A DNA stretch of 64,000 nt from Candidatus Babeliales bacterium (lineage in GTDB: Bacteria; Babelota; Babeliae; Babelales; JACPOV01), in NCBI GenBank assembly GCA_036260945.1, contig DATALT010000002.1, positions 658,638-722,637 on the forward strand, written 5' to 3'. Of the stretch, positions 1-9,952 are shown piece by piece. The translations under genes were made by a program, and so were the position numbers. Position 1 is the first letter of the stretch. Every line of letters starts with the position of its first letter. Under the pieces are notes generated by a model, which ran no database searches, was not told where the DNA came from, and worked only from the letters and a program-made list of their open reading frames with translations.

Positions 1-622
1 TCAGATCTTTTAAACCAGATTGCACAAAACTAATAACTTCGTTTAAACGTTCTTTGGGCGTAATAAAATGGGGATGCGATTTATAGAATTGAAGCAACGT
101 TTCTTGATAGGCGGATAGTTTAAAAAAGTAACTTTCTTCAGAAATATAATTTGTTTCCCTGCCGCATGATGGGCACAGCGGAGCTCCTGTATGAACTTCG
201 TCCTCTTTTTCGGTCACGAATGCTTCATCCGAAGTGCAATACCAACCGGTATAAACCGATTTATAAATATCACCTTGATCGCGTAGTTTGCGTATCCATT
301 TTTGCACGGCGAGAATATGATTATGATCGGTGGTGCGTACAAAATAATCGTACCCTATCTCATATTCATTCCACACGGTTTTATACGCAGGAACAAAATG
401 ATCGACGAACGTTTTAGGATCTTTACCAGCCGATTCAGCAGCTTGTGCGATTTTTTGCCCATGCTCGTCGGTGCCGGTTAAAAAAAATGTTTTTTTACCT
501 TGCAGTTTTTGCCAACGCGCAGCGACATCGGCAATCAAGGTAGAATAAAGCGAGCCCAAGTGAGGCTTTGCAGTAACATAATAAATGGGGGTAGTAACAT
601 AAAAATGATCGCGATGCGCCAT
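1..622 (-). CDS. metG: Methionyl-tRNA synthetase, N-terminal part (cut by window edge)
   Basis: Charges tRNA-Met with methionine in the cytoplasm. The 207 visible codons start at ATG (622). They show the class I signature as PHLGS at about residues 20-24, the GTDEHGQKI block, and a zinc-knuckle region with YCTSDE followed by CPSCGRE. The C-terminal half, including the KMSKS loop, lies outside the window. The gene is separated from the upstream barrel gene by two hairpins, so it probably has its own promoter in 623-699, though I see no strong one. Family assignment is secure from the motifs. Confidence 0.96.
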   Translation of the reverse strand, partial: MAHRDHFYVTTPIYYVTAKPHLGSLYSTLIADVAARWQKLQGKKTFFLTGTDEHGQKIAQAAESAGKDPKTFVDHFVPAYKTVWNEYEIGYDYFVRTTDHNHILAVQKWIRKLRDQGDIYKSVYTGWYCTSDEAFVTEKEDEVHTGAPLCPSCGRETNYISEESYFFKLSAYQETLLQFYKSHPHFITPKERLNEVISFVQSGLKDL

Positions 623-699
623 GAGAAAACACCTAATAACAAAAGTATTCTTTTTATGATCATCGTAATGGAAAAAGAATATTTAGGCAAAAAGACAAA

Positions 700-721
700 C
701 CCCGCGACTTTCATCGCGGGG
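700..721 (-). terminator. Rho-independent terminator-like hairpin
   Basis: An 8-bp perfect stem (CCCCGCGA with TCGCGGGG) around a 6-nt loop. Read on the minus strand it is followed by a T-rich stretch (GTTTGTCTTTTT). It lies between the barrel gene ending at 780 and metG and would stop read-through into metG. Confidence 0.6.
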
Positions 722-742
722 CACCGTTGTCGTTATTGTGGT

Positions 743-777
743 CCAAAAAACCAAGGGCTGAAAAGCCCGTTTTTTGG
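743..777 (-). terminator. Terminator of the barrel-protein gene, bidirectional in form
   Basis: GGGCT/AGCCC stem with a GAAA loop, extended by A-rich and T-rich flanks that also pair. It begins a few bases after the stop codon of the 780-2510 gene. T-runs on both sides make it usable from either strand. Confidence 0.7.
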
Positions 778-779
778 GT

Positions 780-2510
780 TTAAAAGTAAATCATCATACC
801 AAGGTACCAATCGGTATCCTTCATAGAGTTTTTTCCAGCAAACGTATGCATCCAACCACCAAAGATTTCTGCATAATCACTTTGATGGAAAATCTCAACG
901 CGAGCTCGATGAGCAACAACACTTGTACGATTTTCTGCAACCGCTGGATCGAGCAATGCTGGATTACCAAGGAAATCAATAAGCTGGCCGATGGCAAAAT
1001 TAACATGATCATGGCCTTTTACGTATACTTGATAACCAAGATCAAGCCCAACACGCGGATTGCAAACTGGCAGGAAGGTAAAATCTACATCGCCAACAAA
1101 ATATTGCCATGAAATATCGGCATCAACGGTAGGCCCGAGACCTTTAACAGTTGATCCTTTAAATGTAGCAGCAATCGCCTCGCGAGAAGGGGCAACATAA
1201 TAATAGCGACCATCACCTTTAATATGAAGCCAATCAAGCCCTTCCCATCCTGCAATAAAACCAAGATATGGTTCCCAATGCCCATTATTTCCAGTTGGTT
1301 GTTGGAGAAGCAATTTTGGATTTTTAATTTTTTTGCCCGTTGGCGCACGTACGCCTAACAAACCTTCTGCAAAGAAGTCGCACCAGTAACGCTGGAAATA
1401 AAGCTCAAGGTTAAGGTCGCCGGGACCCGTTGTTTGTTGTGTATTAAAATCAAAACCAAACCCTTGGAAGAATTGTAGCGCTGAACTATTTGGTAAACCT
1501 TTAATAATTGCTTTTATCGCGGTTTGAATATTTCTCGCATCATCAGCAATATCAAAAACGCCACCAGTCACCGCAGCAGTAGGTAGTACCCACAAACGTC
1601 TTTGATTCGCAAGATTAGCACCAAGAGGAGCATAATTAATACCATTATCAAAATGAGCACGCGAATTGGTTGCCAATCCTGAACCATCAGCTGCAAGATT
1701 CGGCAACCCGGCAGCCACAGCTTTATTAATAGTAAAAGGAGCAGTTGGAACAGTACCCACATCTTTTGCTATAACGTTTACTGGGTAGGGAACCATATTA
1801 ATTTGCGTAACATTATTCTGGTTCATGAGAATTGGTTGCTGGAATTTAATAAGGGGCTCTTGGGGGGCATTTGCCGTTAAGCGCAAACTTGCTAAGAAAT
1901 CCAAACGATACGCAAAAGCATCTTCTATTACCTGCACTAGAGGGGAAATACCTCCTTCTGAAAGCACTTGCTCACGTTCCATTCGACACACTTTATCAAG
2001 TGAACCGTCTTCTAAATCTGCACAGCAACTATCAAGTTCCATTTCAATGTCGCGATATGGAATAGTAGCGCGTAATCCAATGTGCCATTCATTATCACAT
2101 CCACAAACGGTATCGACCGTTATGCCAAAAAACGCGCCTCGCTCGTTATAAGAAATACGAGGGCTGATTGTTGAAAATTGCAGGAAGGGATTTAAAGGGT
2201 CAATCTCACCAGCTGGGAAAGCATTAATACCTAGAAAATCTTCAAGTCCAAAAAAAGCAGCATCAAGATTTTCTGTTTTAGTTGTTTCGCTATTGCGAAA
2301 CATATTTTGTGCTGATCGATAATAAGCTGCGCCCCAAGTATCTATATTCCAGCAGCTCTCCATATCTTTAGGACGAGGCTGTGGATAATGCCAGTATCCC
2401 CACCATAATGGCAAAGGATTTCTAATTTCCCGCGCACCAATCTCCGCAAATACTGACATTCCAATAAGCACCCCCACTAGGAGGTGCTTTGTCATCTGGT
2501 TTCTCTTCAT
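780..2510 (-). CDS. Putative outer-membrane beta-barrel protein (576 aa)
   Basis: The chain begins with a Sec-type signal peptide (MKRNQMTKHLLVGVLIGMS..., cleavage probably near AEIGA/RE), continues with a long beta-rich, aromatic sequence, and ends in a terminal Phe (WYLGMMIYF). That aromatic ending is typical of barrels delivered by the BAM machinery. Long acidic or Asn-rich loops with paired cysteines (CCADLEDG, CGCDNEWH) suggest exposed loops. A start site AAAGGAG lies 5 nt before ATG. It follows the giant secreted-protein gene by 52 nt in the same direction, so the two are likely co-transcribed. The gene at 19416 and the remnant at 62204 look like relatives. I do not recognise a named family; porin-like or major outer-membrane protein is inference. 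Confidence 0.75.
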   Translation of the reverse strand: MKRNQMTKHLLVGVLIGMSVFAEIGAREIRNPLPLWWGYWHYPQPRPKDMESCWNIDTWGAAYYRSAQNMFRNSETTKTENLDAAFFGLEDFLGINAFPAGEIDPLNPFLQFSTISPRISYNERGAFFGITVDTVCGCDNEWHIGLRATIPYRDIEMELDSCCADLEDGSLDKVCRMEREQVLSEGGISPLVQVIEDAFAYRLDFLASLRLTANAPQEPLIKFQQPILMNQNNVTQINMVPYPVNVIAKDVGTVPTAPFTINKAVAAGLPNLAADGSGLATNSRAHFDNGINYAPLGANLANQRRLWVLPTAAVTGGVFDIADDARNIQTAIKAIIKGLPNSSALQFFQGFGFDFNTQQTTGPGDLNLELYFQRYWCDFFAEGLLGVRAPTGKKIKNPKLLLQQPTGNNGHWEPYLGFIAGWEGLDWLHIKGDGRYYYVAPSREAIAATFKGSTVKGLGPTVDADISWQYFVGDVDFTFLPVCNPRVGLDLGYQVYVKGHDHVNFAIGQLIDFLGNPALLDPAVAENRTSVVAHRARVEIFHQSDYAEIFGGWMHTFAGKNSMKDTDWYLGMMIYF

Positions 2511-2562
2511 TCTACTCCTTTAAACATATAATCATCTAACCTTGTAACTTTAAACAGCGTCA

Positions 2563-5500
2563 TTACGATCCACGTATTTCTGTGACTATGTTTATATCAC
2601 TTGTCGCATCATCAACGTTCAGGTGGACAGCGCCACGATTAACTGAATATTCATAGCCCCTTGGATCTGCAGAAGTACCGCCTAAAACGCGCGTATATGG
2701 TGTACGGTTGATAACATTATTATGAACATACGCAACAGTAAATACATTGAGATTCGTCATTGCACAGTTTGCTTTGGGCGACGCATATGAATCTATTTCT
2801 CTTGTTGCCAAATAGGTATACAAGGCTAACGGAGTAACTGCTGTAGGTTGCGGAGGCTGAGTAGCATCATTCAGAATATCTTTTGATGAGAACATACCAA
2901 CCGTTAAACTGCTGTTCACGACGCCGTTGAATGTGGTCACTGTCGGATTTAATGTGACACCTAAACTTGGCCCGCGAAGGATCGTGCGCAGATCGTTCAT
3001 GAATGGTTCAGCTGGTGAATCAAATGATCCTGAACGTTTAGGAGCATATGCATCAAAGAGCGCTCGTCCTGTTTTGAAGAATTCTTGATCTGTTGAAATC
3101 GTTTCACCTTGCATCAAGATTTCCATCAACTTAGCGATAATTGGCCTCATTTGATCGACAGGAACGAGGAAGGAATCTGCCTGAGAGGTCATCAACTTAT
3201 CAAAGAACTCACCCGCTTTGCCCGTAAATGCATTGCTAAATTGAATTCTTTCCTCAACGCCTAAACAATTCTGCATAAGAATCATATTAGCGCCACCTTG
3301 AATATTTGAAACAACAGGATCGAAGTTAAAGGTGTAAGAGTCAGCAGGCCCAATTGCTAGGAGCGATGCAAGATTGAAGTTTCCTGAGAATATTTGGCGA
3401 TGGCGGAAAATACCTTCTTGAATGTTTATGCTTACGTTACCAACGTTTGCTAAACAACCAACCACCCAATTATTTGGGAAGGTGCTCGTTTTATCTACGA
3501 TGCCAACGCCAAGACCAAAGAACCCCTGACGATTGATTTGAAATAATGAGCCGTTGCCATTAATGGTTAAACCAAAATTAACCGAAGCTCCTGGCGTGAC
3601 AAGCGTATTGCCGACTTGGAAAGCACCACCTTCAAGACTATCGTTACCTATTTCAAATCGCGCTCGATCTTGTAGAATTAGATTAATGTTTGTGAAGTTC
3701 GTACATGTTGGATCTGTTTCAACACCAAAGAACGTATCGTTTGGCACAACAAAACTTGATGCATCGTTCATCACGATCGTACCATTACCAATTAATTTCA
3801 CACGAATTGAATCAAGATCTGAAACTGATAATCCCGCTTCAAGGCCTACGTTAAATACGCGTTCAAGAGCAAGCGACGAGTTATCATTGAAAACGACGGT
3901 ACCGCCGCCAAGAATCATGCGAGCACCAGGTTCAAATACTAAGCTTAAATTACCTGCAAATTCGATATTTTGCGTAGGAAGAGTGAATTGTGAAAGATCA
4001 AGTACACCAGTATTAAGTACTCGAATCTCTTTAGGATCCTGAGAATGGAAGCGTAATGTTTGCGGAGATCCGATACCAAAATTTGGACCTGGCATAATAT
4101 GGCATACGTTATTAATTATAACATCTTCATTAATCTCAAAGGTGCCACTGCCATTAGCGCATAGTTGCACGCCGTTAATACCAAGAACAATTTGTGCAGA
4201 ATCGGAATCAAGATTGCGGTGCACCGTGTTCAATCCAACAACACCCTCGTTTTGCACTACGATGAATGCAACGGGAGCTTCTGCCGTATTGCAACCAAGC
4301 AAGAACACCAATTCACGAATATTGCCACCATCGCATAGTAAATGCGCTTGATCACCAATGCGTGAACGTTTGATTTGGAACTGATCAACAGTACCTTGTA
4401 CCGTCGGCAGCGATTGTAAGTTTGCAGCGGTTACCGGTGGGCAGAAACATGCACTTGGCGTAAATACTGGTTCATACGGAACGAAGCTTGGTGTACCGGT
4501 ATAATCCTTAGTGACAGCACCCCAATCCATCGTGAAATCTGATAAGAATTGGCCTGCTGGAATTAAGATCGGAGAGTTTGGCGGTGTTAAATTAATATTC
4601 CATTGCGTAATACCAACGCGATTACGGAAATTCACTTGATTTTCTGGAAGATCAATCACGCCGTTTCTGCTACGAACAACCATCGTTGAGAAGTTTGCTA
4701 TAGCCAAACGGTTGATAGTAATTGTTCCATTTGCATCGACAAATATTCCGCCCTGGCCTGTTGTACCGCTTGTTTCAGGAAGACCAAGAGATCCGCCATG
4801 GGTTTCAAATGATAAATAATCACCAACAATAACGAGCGAAGGAGTCGTTACCAACGCAAACGGAATTCCTTGCGTACTTGTTCCCACTGCCCCGTCGGTA
4901 CCGATTGAAATATTACTATTGTTGCCCAAGAAAATAGTGTGAACAGAGAATTGACCAGTTATGTTTCCCGTAATTCCTTGCGTAATGCATGATGAATTGT
5001 AGCTGACATCTAGAAGCAATTTGTGAAGACTTGCAACCGCTTGTGCGTTTTCTTGAAATATATCAAGATGCGCATCTTTATCAATTAATTGCCCAGCTGC
5101 TGATAGAGATCCTAAATTGGTTCCCAAGATTACATAACGACCGTAGGCATTATCAATTGCACGACCGTTTGCATAAAACAGGAATTCACTTACGTTGCCA
5201 CCCGGATTTATCGGATCGTTTGGCACACGAATATCAACGCCAGTAAATCCTGCGCTCGTGTTGAAACGAATGAACGCATCATATAATGCAATTGTTGGAC
5301 GCTGTTGGCCAACTGGATTGCAAAGAACGAATGTTTCACCACCAATGTAGGTTGGTTCAGAATTTAAATCGCAACGTCCTAAATTATCTCGCTCAAGAAC
5401 GATATGATTAACATCAGTATGCATAATCGATGCATTCCCAATGTTCATACGGTTATTAATAATCCATCCAGCACTATTATAATGCTGGTATGAACCATCT

Positions 5501-7044
5501 GCGTTCAGAGCAAAAGTGCGCATTGGAAATTGCGTCTCAGTCCCCTCTACAAATACGGGGCATCCAGATTTCGTAACCGCTAATGAAAGAACGTTTAAGC
5601 CGTTATTTCCAAGCGGGTCCCCATTCGCATTCAACAAGCCTTCAACGTCAAAGACTAAATTACCGACTCCGGGTGTTCTTTCAAGCGGATCGATCGTAAA
5701 CGAAAGTACGAGCGAACCACCGACTGACACGAACTCAGTATAGCTACCAAGATTATCGCAACCAGATCTGAAATAGATTGCAGAAGAACCGTCCATTTTG
5801 ATCAGCGCAGGGATTGCGTTTGCGTTCTGGAAACCATCAACAATAAACGCTGATGGATTGCGGAACTTGATAAAATCTTCAGGACCAGATGCTTCGCCAT
5901 TCAATATGGCCGTCTGAATTAATGGCTGAAGATTATTAAAAGGTGTGAATACTTGAGGAACTGCGTTCGTTGTTGTACCTATATAATTTAAATAGGTAAT
6001 ATTTTGCAATTCAAGTTCAGCGTTTGCACCAAGAATGAATCCTGTTTGAGTACCGGTTACTAAAAATTGTCCATCGCAGAACGGATCCTGTACATAATTA
6101 GTCAAGATGTTATTTTGGTTGATCACCGTTAAACAAGCCGGCGTTCCAGCACCACTATTTGCATTCTGTATAATAAAATGTGCATTGCCACCAGCAGGAA
6201 CTGCTAGATTTATATCCGATATGAGAATGTTTGGATTATTCAACCCACCTATTGCAGTCAGTTGATGGCCCATGATATCAACGTTAGCACCATTGAGCAA
6301 ACGAAGTATCATTAATCCAGAACCTGTATTAGATGGATCAAATTTGATAAGCGATGTTTCTGTTGCACCACCTGCAGCGATTGGCGTTACTGCCATATAG
6401 CTCATAATTGAGCGTGGTCCAACTTGAACTTCAACATTACCAGCAAGATCTACCGCACCTAATGAACCAAGTGGTTGGAATCTGCTAAAGAGAACTGTAG
6501 GGCTCGCACCATTTTGCATCGCAACAAAGAATTTCGTTCCACCACTTGTTGGAATCGAACTGAATGCAACGTGCTTGGTTCCTTCTATAAAGAAGTTAAC
6601 AGTACCACCGCCTGAAACAGTCACCAATAGGTCAAGGAGTGTTGCTCCGTTTGCTGTTCCTCTAAAAAGAAGATCATTTGTTAAAGAGAAGGTAATTGAG
6701 TGCCCAGTTGCTGCATAAAGATACAAACGAGCTGGATTGGTTGGAACACCATCCGAACGATTTCCTGAACCGGTAATAACAGCATCACCATTCGTTACAG
6801 TAATAGAGATATCGCACGTAATAGCTTGAACATGAATACCATTAACCAGTGCGTTGGTTCCAATAACATCAATATTTTGATCGGTCACGTCGGAAGTGAC
6901 ACCTGCGCTAAATCCGCCAGGTCCGTCACTCAGATTATGCCAATTGACTGTTGTGGCGCATGGCGCGGCAACTAATGTCTTTGATATAAAAATTAATGCA
7001 ACGATTAATAATCTTTTTGCCAAATAATTGGCAGAATTCTTCAT
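2563..7044 (-). CDS. Giant secreted beta-rich protein (1493 aa)
   Basis: A signal peptide (hydrophobic stretch RLLIVALIFISKTLVA, then AAPCATT) leads into about 1450 residues of short hydrophobic strands separated by Gly/Asn turns (for example GNGTIVMNDASS and NIEFAGNLSLVF). This pattern is common in beta-helix or beta-solenoid passenger proteins. The last third has a more helical patch (FFDKLMTSQADSFLVP, about residues 1270-1350). The chain ends ...VTEIRGS without an aromatic barrel-type ending, so it is not a classical autotransporter. AGGAG lies just before the ATG. It is the first gene of a pair with the barrel protein at 780-2510. A surface adhesin or exported passenger is a guess; I do not recognise the family. 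Confidence 0.75.
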   Translation of the reverse strand: MKNSANYLAKRLLIVALIFISKTLVAAPCATTVNWHNLSDGPGGFSAGVTSDVTDQNIDVIGTNALVNGIHVQAITCDISITVTNGDAVITGSGNRSDGVPTNPARLYLYAATGHSITFSLTNDLLFRGTANGATLLDLLVTVSGGGTVNFFIEGTKHVAFSSIPTSGGTKFFVAMQNGASPTVLFSRFQPLGSLGAVDLAGNVEVQVGPRSIMSYMAVTPIAAGGATETSLIKFDPSNTGSGLMILRLLNGANVDIMGHQLTAIGGLNNPNILISDINLAVPAGGNAHFIIQNANSGAGTPACLTVINQNNILTNYVQDPFCDGQFLVTGTQTGFILGANAELELQNITYLNYIGTTTNAVPQVFTPFNNLQPLIQTAILNGEASGPEDFIKFRNPSAFIVDGFQNANAIPALIKMDGSSAIYFRSGCDNLGSYTEFVSVGGSLVLSFTIDPLERTPGVGNLVFDVEGLLNANGDPLGNNGLNVLSLAVTKSGCPVFVEGTETQFPMRTFALNADGSYQHYNSAGWIINNRMNIGNASIMHTDVNHIVLERDNLGRCDLNSEPTYIGGETFVLCNPVGQQRPTIALYDAFIRFNTSAGFTGVDIRVPNDPINPGGNVSEFLFYANGRAIDNAYGRYVILGTNLGSLSAAGQLIDKDAHLDIFQENAQAVASLHKLLLDVSYNSSCITQGITGNITGQFSVHTIFLGNNSNISIGTDGAVGTSTQGIPFALVTTPSLVIVGDYLSFETHGGSLGLPETSGTTGQGGIFVDANGTITINRLAIANFSTMVVRSRNGVIDLPENQVNFRNRVGITQWNINLTPPNSPILIPAGQFLSDFTMDWGAVTKDYTGTPSFVPYEPVFTPSACFCPPVTAANLQSLPTVQGTVDQFQIKRSRIGDQAHLLCDGGNIRELVFLLGCNTAEAPVAFIVVQNEGVVGLNTVHRNLDSDSAQIVLGINGVQLCANGSGTFEINEDVIINNVCHIMPGPNFGIGSPQTLRFHSQDPKEIRVLNTGVLDLSQFTLPTQNIEFAGNLSLVFEPGARMILGGGTVVFNDNSSLALERVFNVGLEAGLSVSDLDSIRVKLIGNGTIVMNDASSFVVPNDTFFGVETDPTCTNFTNINLILQDRARFEIGNDSLEGGAFQVGNTLVTPGASVNFGLTINGNGSLFQINRQGFFGLGVGIVDKTSTFPNNWVVGCLANVGNVSINIQEGIFRHRQIFSGNFNLASLLAIGPADSYTFNFDPVVSNIQGGANMILMQNCLGVEERIQFSNAFTGKAGEFFDKLMTSQADSFLVPVDQMRPIIAKLMEILMQGETISTDQEFFKTGRALFDAYAPKRSGSFDSPAEPFMNDLRTILRGPSLGVTLNPTVTTFNGVVNSSLTVGMFSSKDILNDATQPPQPTAVTPLALYTYLATREIDSYASPKANCAMTNLNVFTVAYVHNNVINRTPYTRVLGGTSADPRGYEYSVNRGAVHLNVDDATSDINIVTEIRGS

Positions 7045-7195
7045 AACTCCTCGCCTTTTTTTAAAATACTACTACTTTTCTTATTCTGAAAATACAATCA
7101 ATCTTCTAACATACTACTAAAAAAAATAGCTATAATTTTGAATTTTTTATTAGTTGAGTTGAATAAAACATTTTTTGGAAGTAAACGCTAGTAAA

Positions 7196-8275
7196 TTATA
7201 CTTTGATCGCCATCCAAAGATGATTAAGCTGCTGATCAGAAGTCATTAGTCTAAAAAAATGAAGCGAGCTAATCGGGAGTCGATATGCTTCAATTAAAGA
7301 AGACGGCGCACCAGCGTCTTGCAGCCACTGATTTAATTCTTTGGTTGCGGGAATAAATGGATATTTATGAAAATGATGCTTTAAAATTTCTGGCTCAAAA
7401 AGAAAATTAATGAAATCATAAACCGCATCTGAGTTCTGGGTGGTTCGAGAAATTACCAAGTTATCAAGCACAAGAAAACCGCCCTCTTTTGGTATTTCAA
7501 AATTAATAGCGCGATTTTGTTTGAGCGTATTCATAATGAATGGGCTCGCAACAACCGCAACGTTGCATTGTTCTGAACGCAGCAAATAATCTGCACGCAT
7601 ATCCGCATCAACATAGGCTTGCACATGCGGGCGCTGCGCAACCAAAAGATTATAAACTTCTTTTTGTTGCTCCATCGAAAGTTTTTCGAGTGCACCGTAC
7701 AAATAATAGGCAGCAATAGCTACCGCTTCTCTGCCACTATTAAGCATCGCAATCTTACCCGGCAGCGTCTGATCAAAAAGAAGTTTCCATGATACCGGCC
7801 CACTGTGAGGCAAAACGTCGGTACGCAGACCGAGACCGTACACGGCCCAATGATAGGGAATAGAATAATGATTTTTTGGATCGAAATAAACGCCAAGTAA
7901 TTCAGGATTCAAACGATCCCAGAAAGAAAGCTTTGCGCGGTCGATCGGCATTATCAACTGATTATCAATAAGCTTTTCCATAATATAATCGGATGGAATA
8001 ATCAGATCGAAGCCCTGCGCTCTGCCTGCTAATAATTTGATAAAGAGCTCTTCATTATTTTCAAAATACGAAAGACGAACTTTAACGCCAGTTTTTTTCT
8101 CGAACTTTGTAAGCAGCTCTGCATCGATCATATCGGTCCATGTGAGTACCGTAATGATTTTTTTTGGTTGAAGCAAACGCATAAGCGGTGAATAAAGAAA
8201 AATAATAATCAGCGCACACCAAAAAATAATCATGCCACCACGCACCAATAACCTGAAAGATGCCGTATTGCTCAT
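7196..8275 (-). CDS. potD: Spermidine/putrescine-binding protein PotD
   Basis: Extracytoplasmic solute-binding component of the polyamine ABC importer. A hydrophobic N-terminal segment (IFWCALIIIFLYSPL) probably stays as a membrane anchor or signal. The mature part opens with VLTWTDMID and continues with DLIIPSDYIMEKL, IPYHWAVYGLG and VYDFINFLFEP, all characteristic of PotD/PotF. The length (359 aa) is normal. ATG at 8275 is preferred: a purine-rich GGGGG site lies 6-7 nt upstream. A TTG immediately before it could also serve. It is the last gene of potABCD, 15 nt after potC. Confidence 0.93.
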   Translation of the reverse strand: MSNTASFRLLVRGGMIIFWCALIIIFLYSPLMRLLQPKKIITVLTWTDMIDAELLTKFEKKTGVKVRLSYFENNEELFIKLLAGRAQGFDLIIPSDYIMEKLIDNQLIMPIDRAKLSFWDRLNPELLGVYFDPKNHYSIPYHWAVYGLGLRTDVLPHSGPVSWKLLFDQTLPGKIAMLNSGREAVAIAAYYLYGALEKLSMEQQKEVYNLLVAQRPHVQAYVDADMRADYLLRSEQCNVAVVASPFIMNTLKQNRAINFEIPKEGGFLVLDNLVISRTTQNSDAVYDFINFLFEPEILKHHFHKYPFIPATKELNQWLQDAGAPSSLIEAYRLPISSLHFFRLMTSDQQLNHLWMAIKV

Positions 8276-8290
8276 CAAGTCCCCCTGGAA

Positions 8291-9073
8291 TTAAAAAAGT
8301 TTGGTACGAAATCTACTTGTCGCAAGTATCAAAATGATAGCGCTGCTCAGTAGAAATAGAATAGTTGATAACGCATTGAGCACCGGCGACATCCCGGTAC
8401 GAATCGTCGCAAAAATATACAACGATAATGTTTGCGCAGAGCTGCCCGCACAAAAAAAAGATAATAAAAAATCATCGAGCGAAATAATAAAAACTAATAA
8501 TCCTGCAGATACGAGCGTTGGAGCCACCAGCGGAAAAATTACTTTCATAAATGTTTGGTTAAGCGTTGCGCCTAAGTCAAGCGATGCTTCAATAAGGCTA
8601 TAATCTATTTCTGCAAACCGGCTTGAAAGAAGCGGAACCACATACCCTAATCCCAAAATAGTATGGCCAACTATCAAGGTGGTTAGACCAAGCGGAACAC
8701 CAAAAAAAGTAAAAAATGTTAGTAATCCAACCGATAAAACAATTTCTGGAACCATTAAATTTGCATAAAATGATGCCAAGAACTTTTTCATTTTCGCTTG
8801 AACGCTATAAAAAACCACTAAAAGCCCAAGCACTAAACTCAAAAAAACTGAGCCGCATGCAACAATGAGGGAATTCTTAAACGCATCCCAAATAACAGGA
8901 GATTGAAAAAGCTCCGCATACCACTTGAGAGAAAATGAGTGCCAAGTATACGGAAAACTTACACTGTTAAAAGAAAAAACGATTAAAATAATAATTGGCA
9001 GATAGAGAAAGACGTAAACAAGCGCAAGCATGATCGGCAAAACATAGCGCGAGAAACCTTCATTGATCCACAT
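8291..9073 (-). CDS. potC: Spermidine/putrescine ABC transporter permease PotC
   Basis: Inner-membrane permease with six predicted helices, 260 aa. The EAA loop that contacts the ATPase is visible as EASLDLGATLNQTFMKVIFP at about residues 160-180. It starts 9 nt after the potB stop codon with a GAGG site. It pairs with PotB to form the polyamine channel, fed by PotD and driven by PotA. Confidence 0.93.
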   Translation of the reverse strand: MWINEGFSRYVLPIMLALVYVFLYLPIIILIVFSFNSVSFPYTWHSFSLKWYAELFQSPVIWDAFKNSLIVACGSVFLSLVLGLLVVFYSVQAKMKKFLASFYANLMVPEIVLSVGLLTFFTFFGVPLGLTTLIVGHTILGLGYVVPLLSSRFAEIDYSLIEASLDLGATLNQTFMKVIFPLVAPTLVSAGLLVFIISLDDFLLSFFCAGSSAQTLSLYIFATIRTGMSPVLNALSTILFLLSSAIILILATSRFRTKLF

Positions 9074-9082
9074 TGCTTAACC

Positions 9083-9952
9083 TCACACCCGGTAGATAAT
9101 TTTTTTTAGTAACCAATTGAGCAGCACAATAGAAATAAGCAGGCATATGCCGCTCATGCAGGTAAATGCTGCGCCTCGTTCAATTTCTAATGCATTGAGC
9201 ACATAATGCGAAATCGCAGTTCCCACAAAAACATATTTATCACCGCCCATTAAAAGCGGAATTGCAAATTCACCAAATGCAAGAACATATACGAGGAAAA
9301 ATCCTGTTCTAATCCCTGGCCAACTCAGCGGCAAAATAACGCGCAAGAAAGTTTGCCAATAAGTTGCGCCCAAATCGCGAGAAGCTTCAAGTAGATTCTC
9401 ATCTACTTTTTCTAATGCACTCACTAATGGCATAATCATAAACGGCATATAGCAATAAAACATAACGATCGATATAGCAAAAAGGTTATGCAAAAGTGCA
9501 AGCGGTTCATGAATTAAACCCAGCGAAGTTAATAATCGATTGAGCAAACCATCCCGCTCAAGAATAAAAAACCATGCATAAATTAGAATAAGAAGGTTGG
9601 TCCAAAACGGTACAAGCAAGAAAAAAAGACAAAGTTGCTTAAATCTTCCTGCTTTGAATGCTAAAAAATAAGCAACTGGATAAGCGACAAGCAAACAACT
9701 AAAAGCAACTACCAATGCCAAAAAAAGTGAATTTAAAATAATTTTGAAATGCAAAAAATCAAGAACCGCTACATAATTTTTGGTTGTTACAATCAATGCA
9801 GAAGCAACGCCCGCGCGATCGACGATGCTCATCAAAATCATAACAACTAATGGAATGCATAAAAAAAACAATTGCCAAATAAATGCGGGAAGGCAAAAGA
9901 AAAAAGGGAGCTCTTGCAAAATTGCTTGTTTGATCTTATATGCTCTATTCAT
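9083..9952 (-). CDS. potB: Spermidine/putrescine ABC transporter permease PotB
   Basis: Six-helix permease, 289 aa from the chosen start. The EAA motif appears as EASRDLGATYWQTFLRVILP. I chose ATG at 9952 because its first bases overlap the potA stop codon (ATGA), a normal translational-coupling arrangement. An in-frame ATG at 9985 would add 11 basic residues and overlap potA by 37 nt. It is flanked by potA and potC in a tight operon. Confidence 0.92.
   Translation of the reverse strand: MNRAYKIKQAILQELPFFFCLPAFIWQLFFLCIPLVVMILMSIVDRAGVASALIVTTKNYVAVLDFLHFKIILNSLFLALVVAFSCLLVAYPVAYFLAFKAGRFKQLCLFFLLVPFWTNLLILIYAWFFILERDGLLNRLLTSLGLIHEPLALLHNLFAISIVMFYCYMPFMIMPLVSALEKVDENLLEASRDLGATYWQTFLRVILPLSWPGIRTGFFLVYVLAFGEFAIPLLMGGDKYVFVGTAISHYVLNALEIERGAAFTCMSGICLLISIVLLNWLLKKIIYRV

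Noticed and set aside
1825..2151. Plus-strand open frames opposite the barrel gene
   Set aside because: They lack ribosome sites and recognisable protein features and lie antisense to a gene with clear signal peptide and terminal Phe; the same holds for the other antisense frames within large genes.
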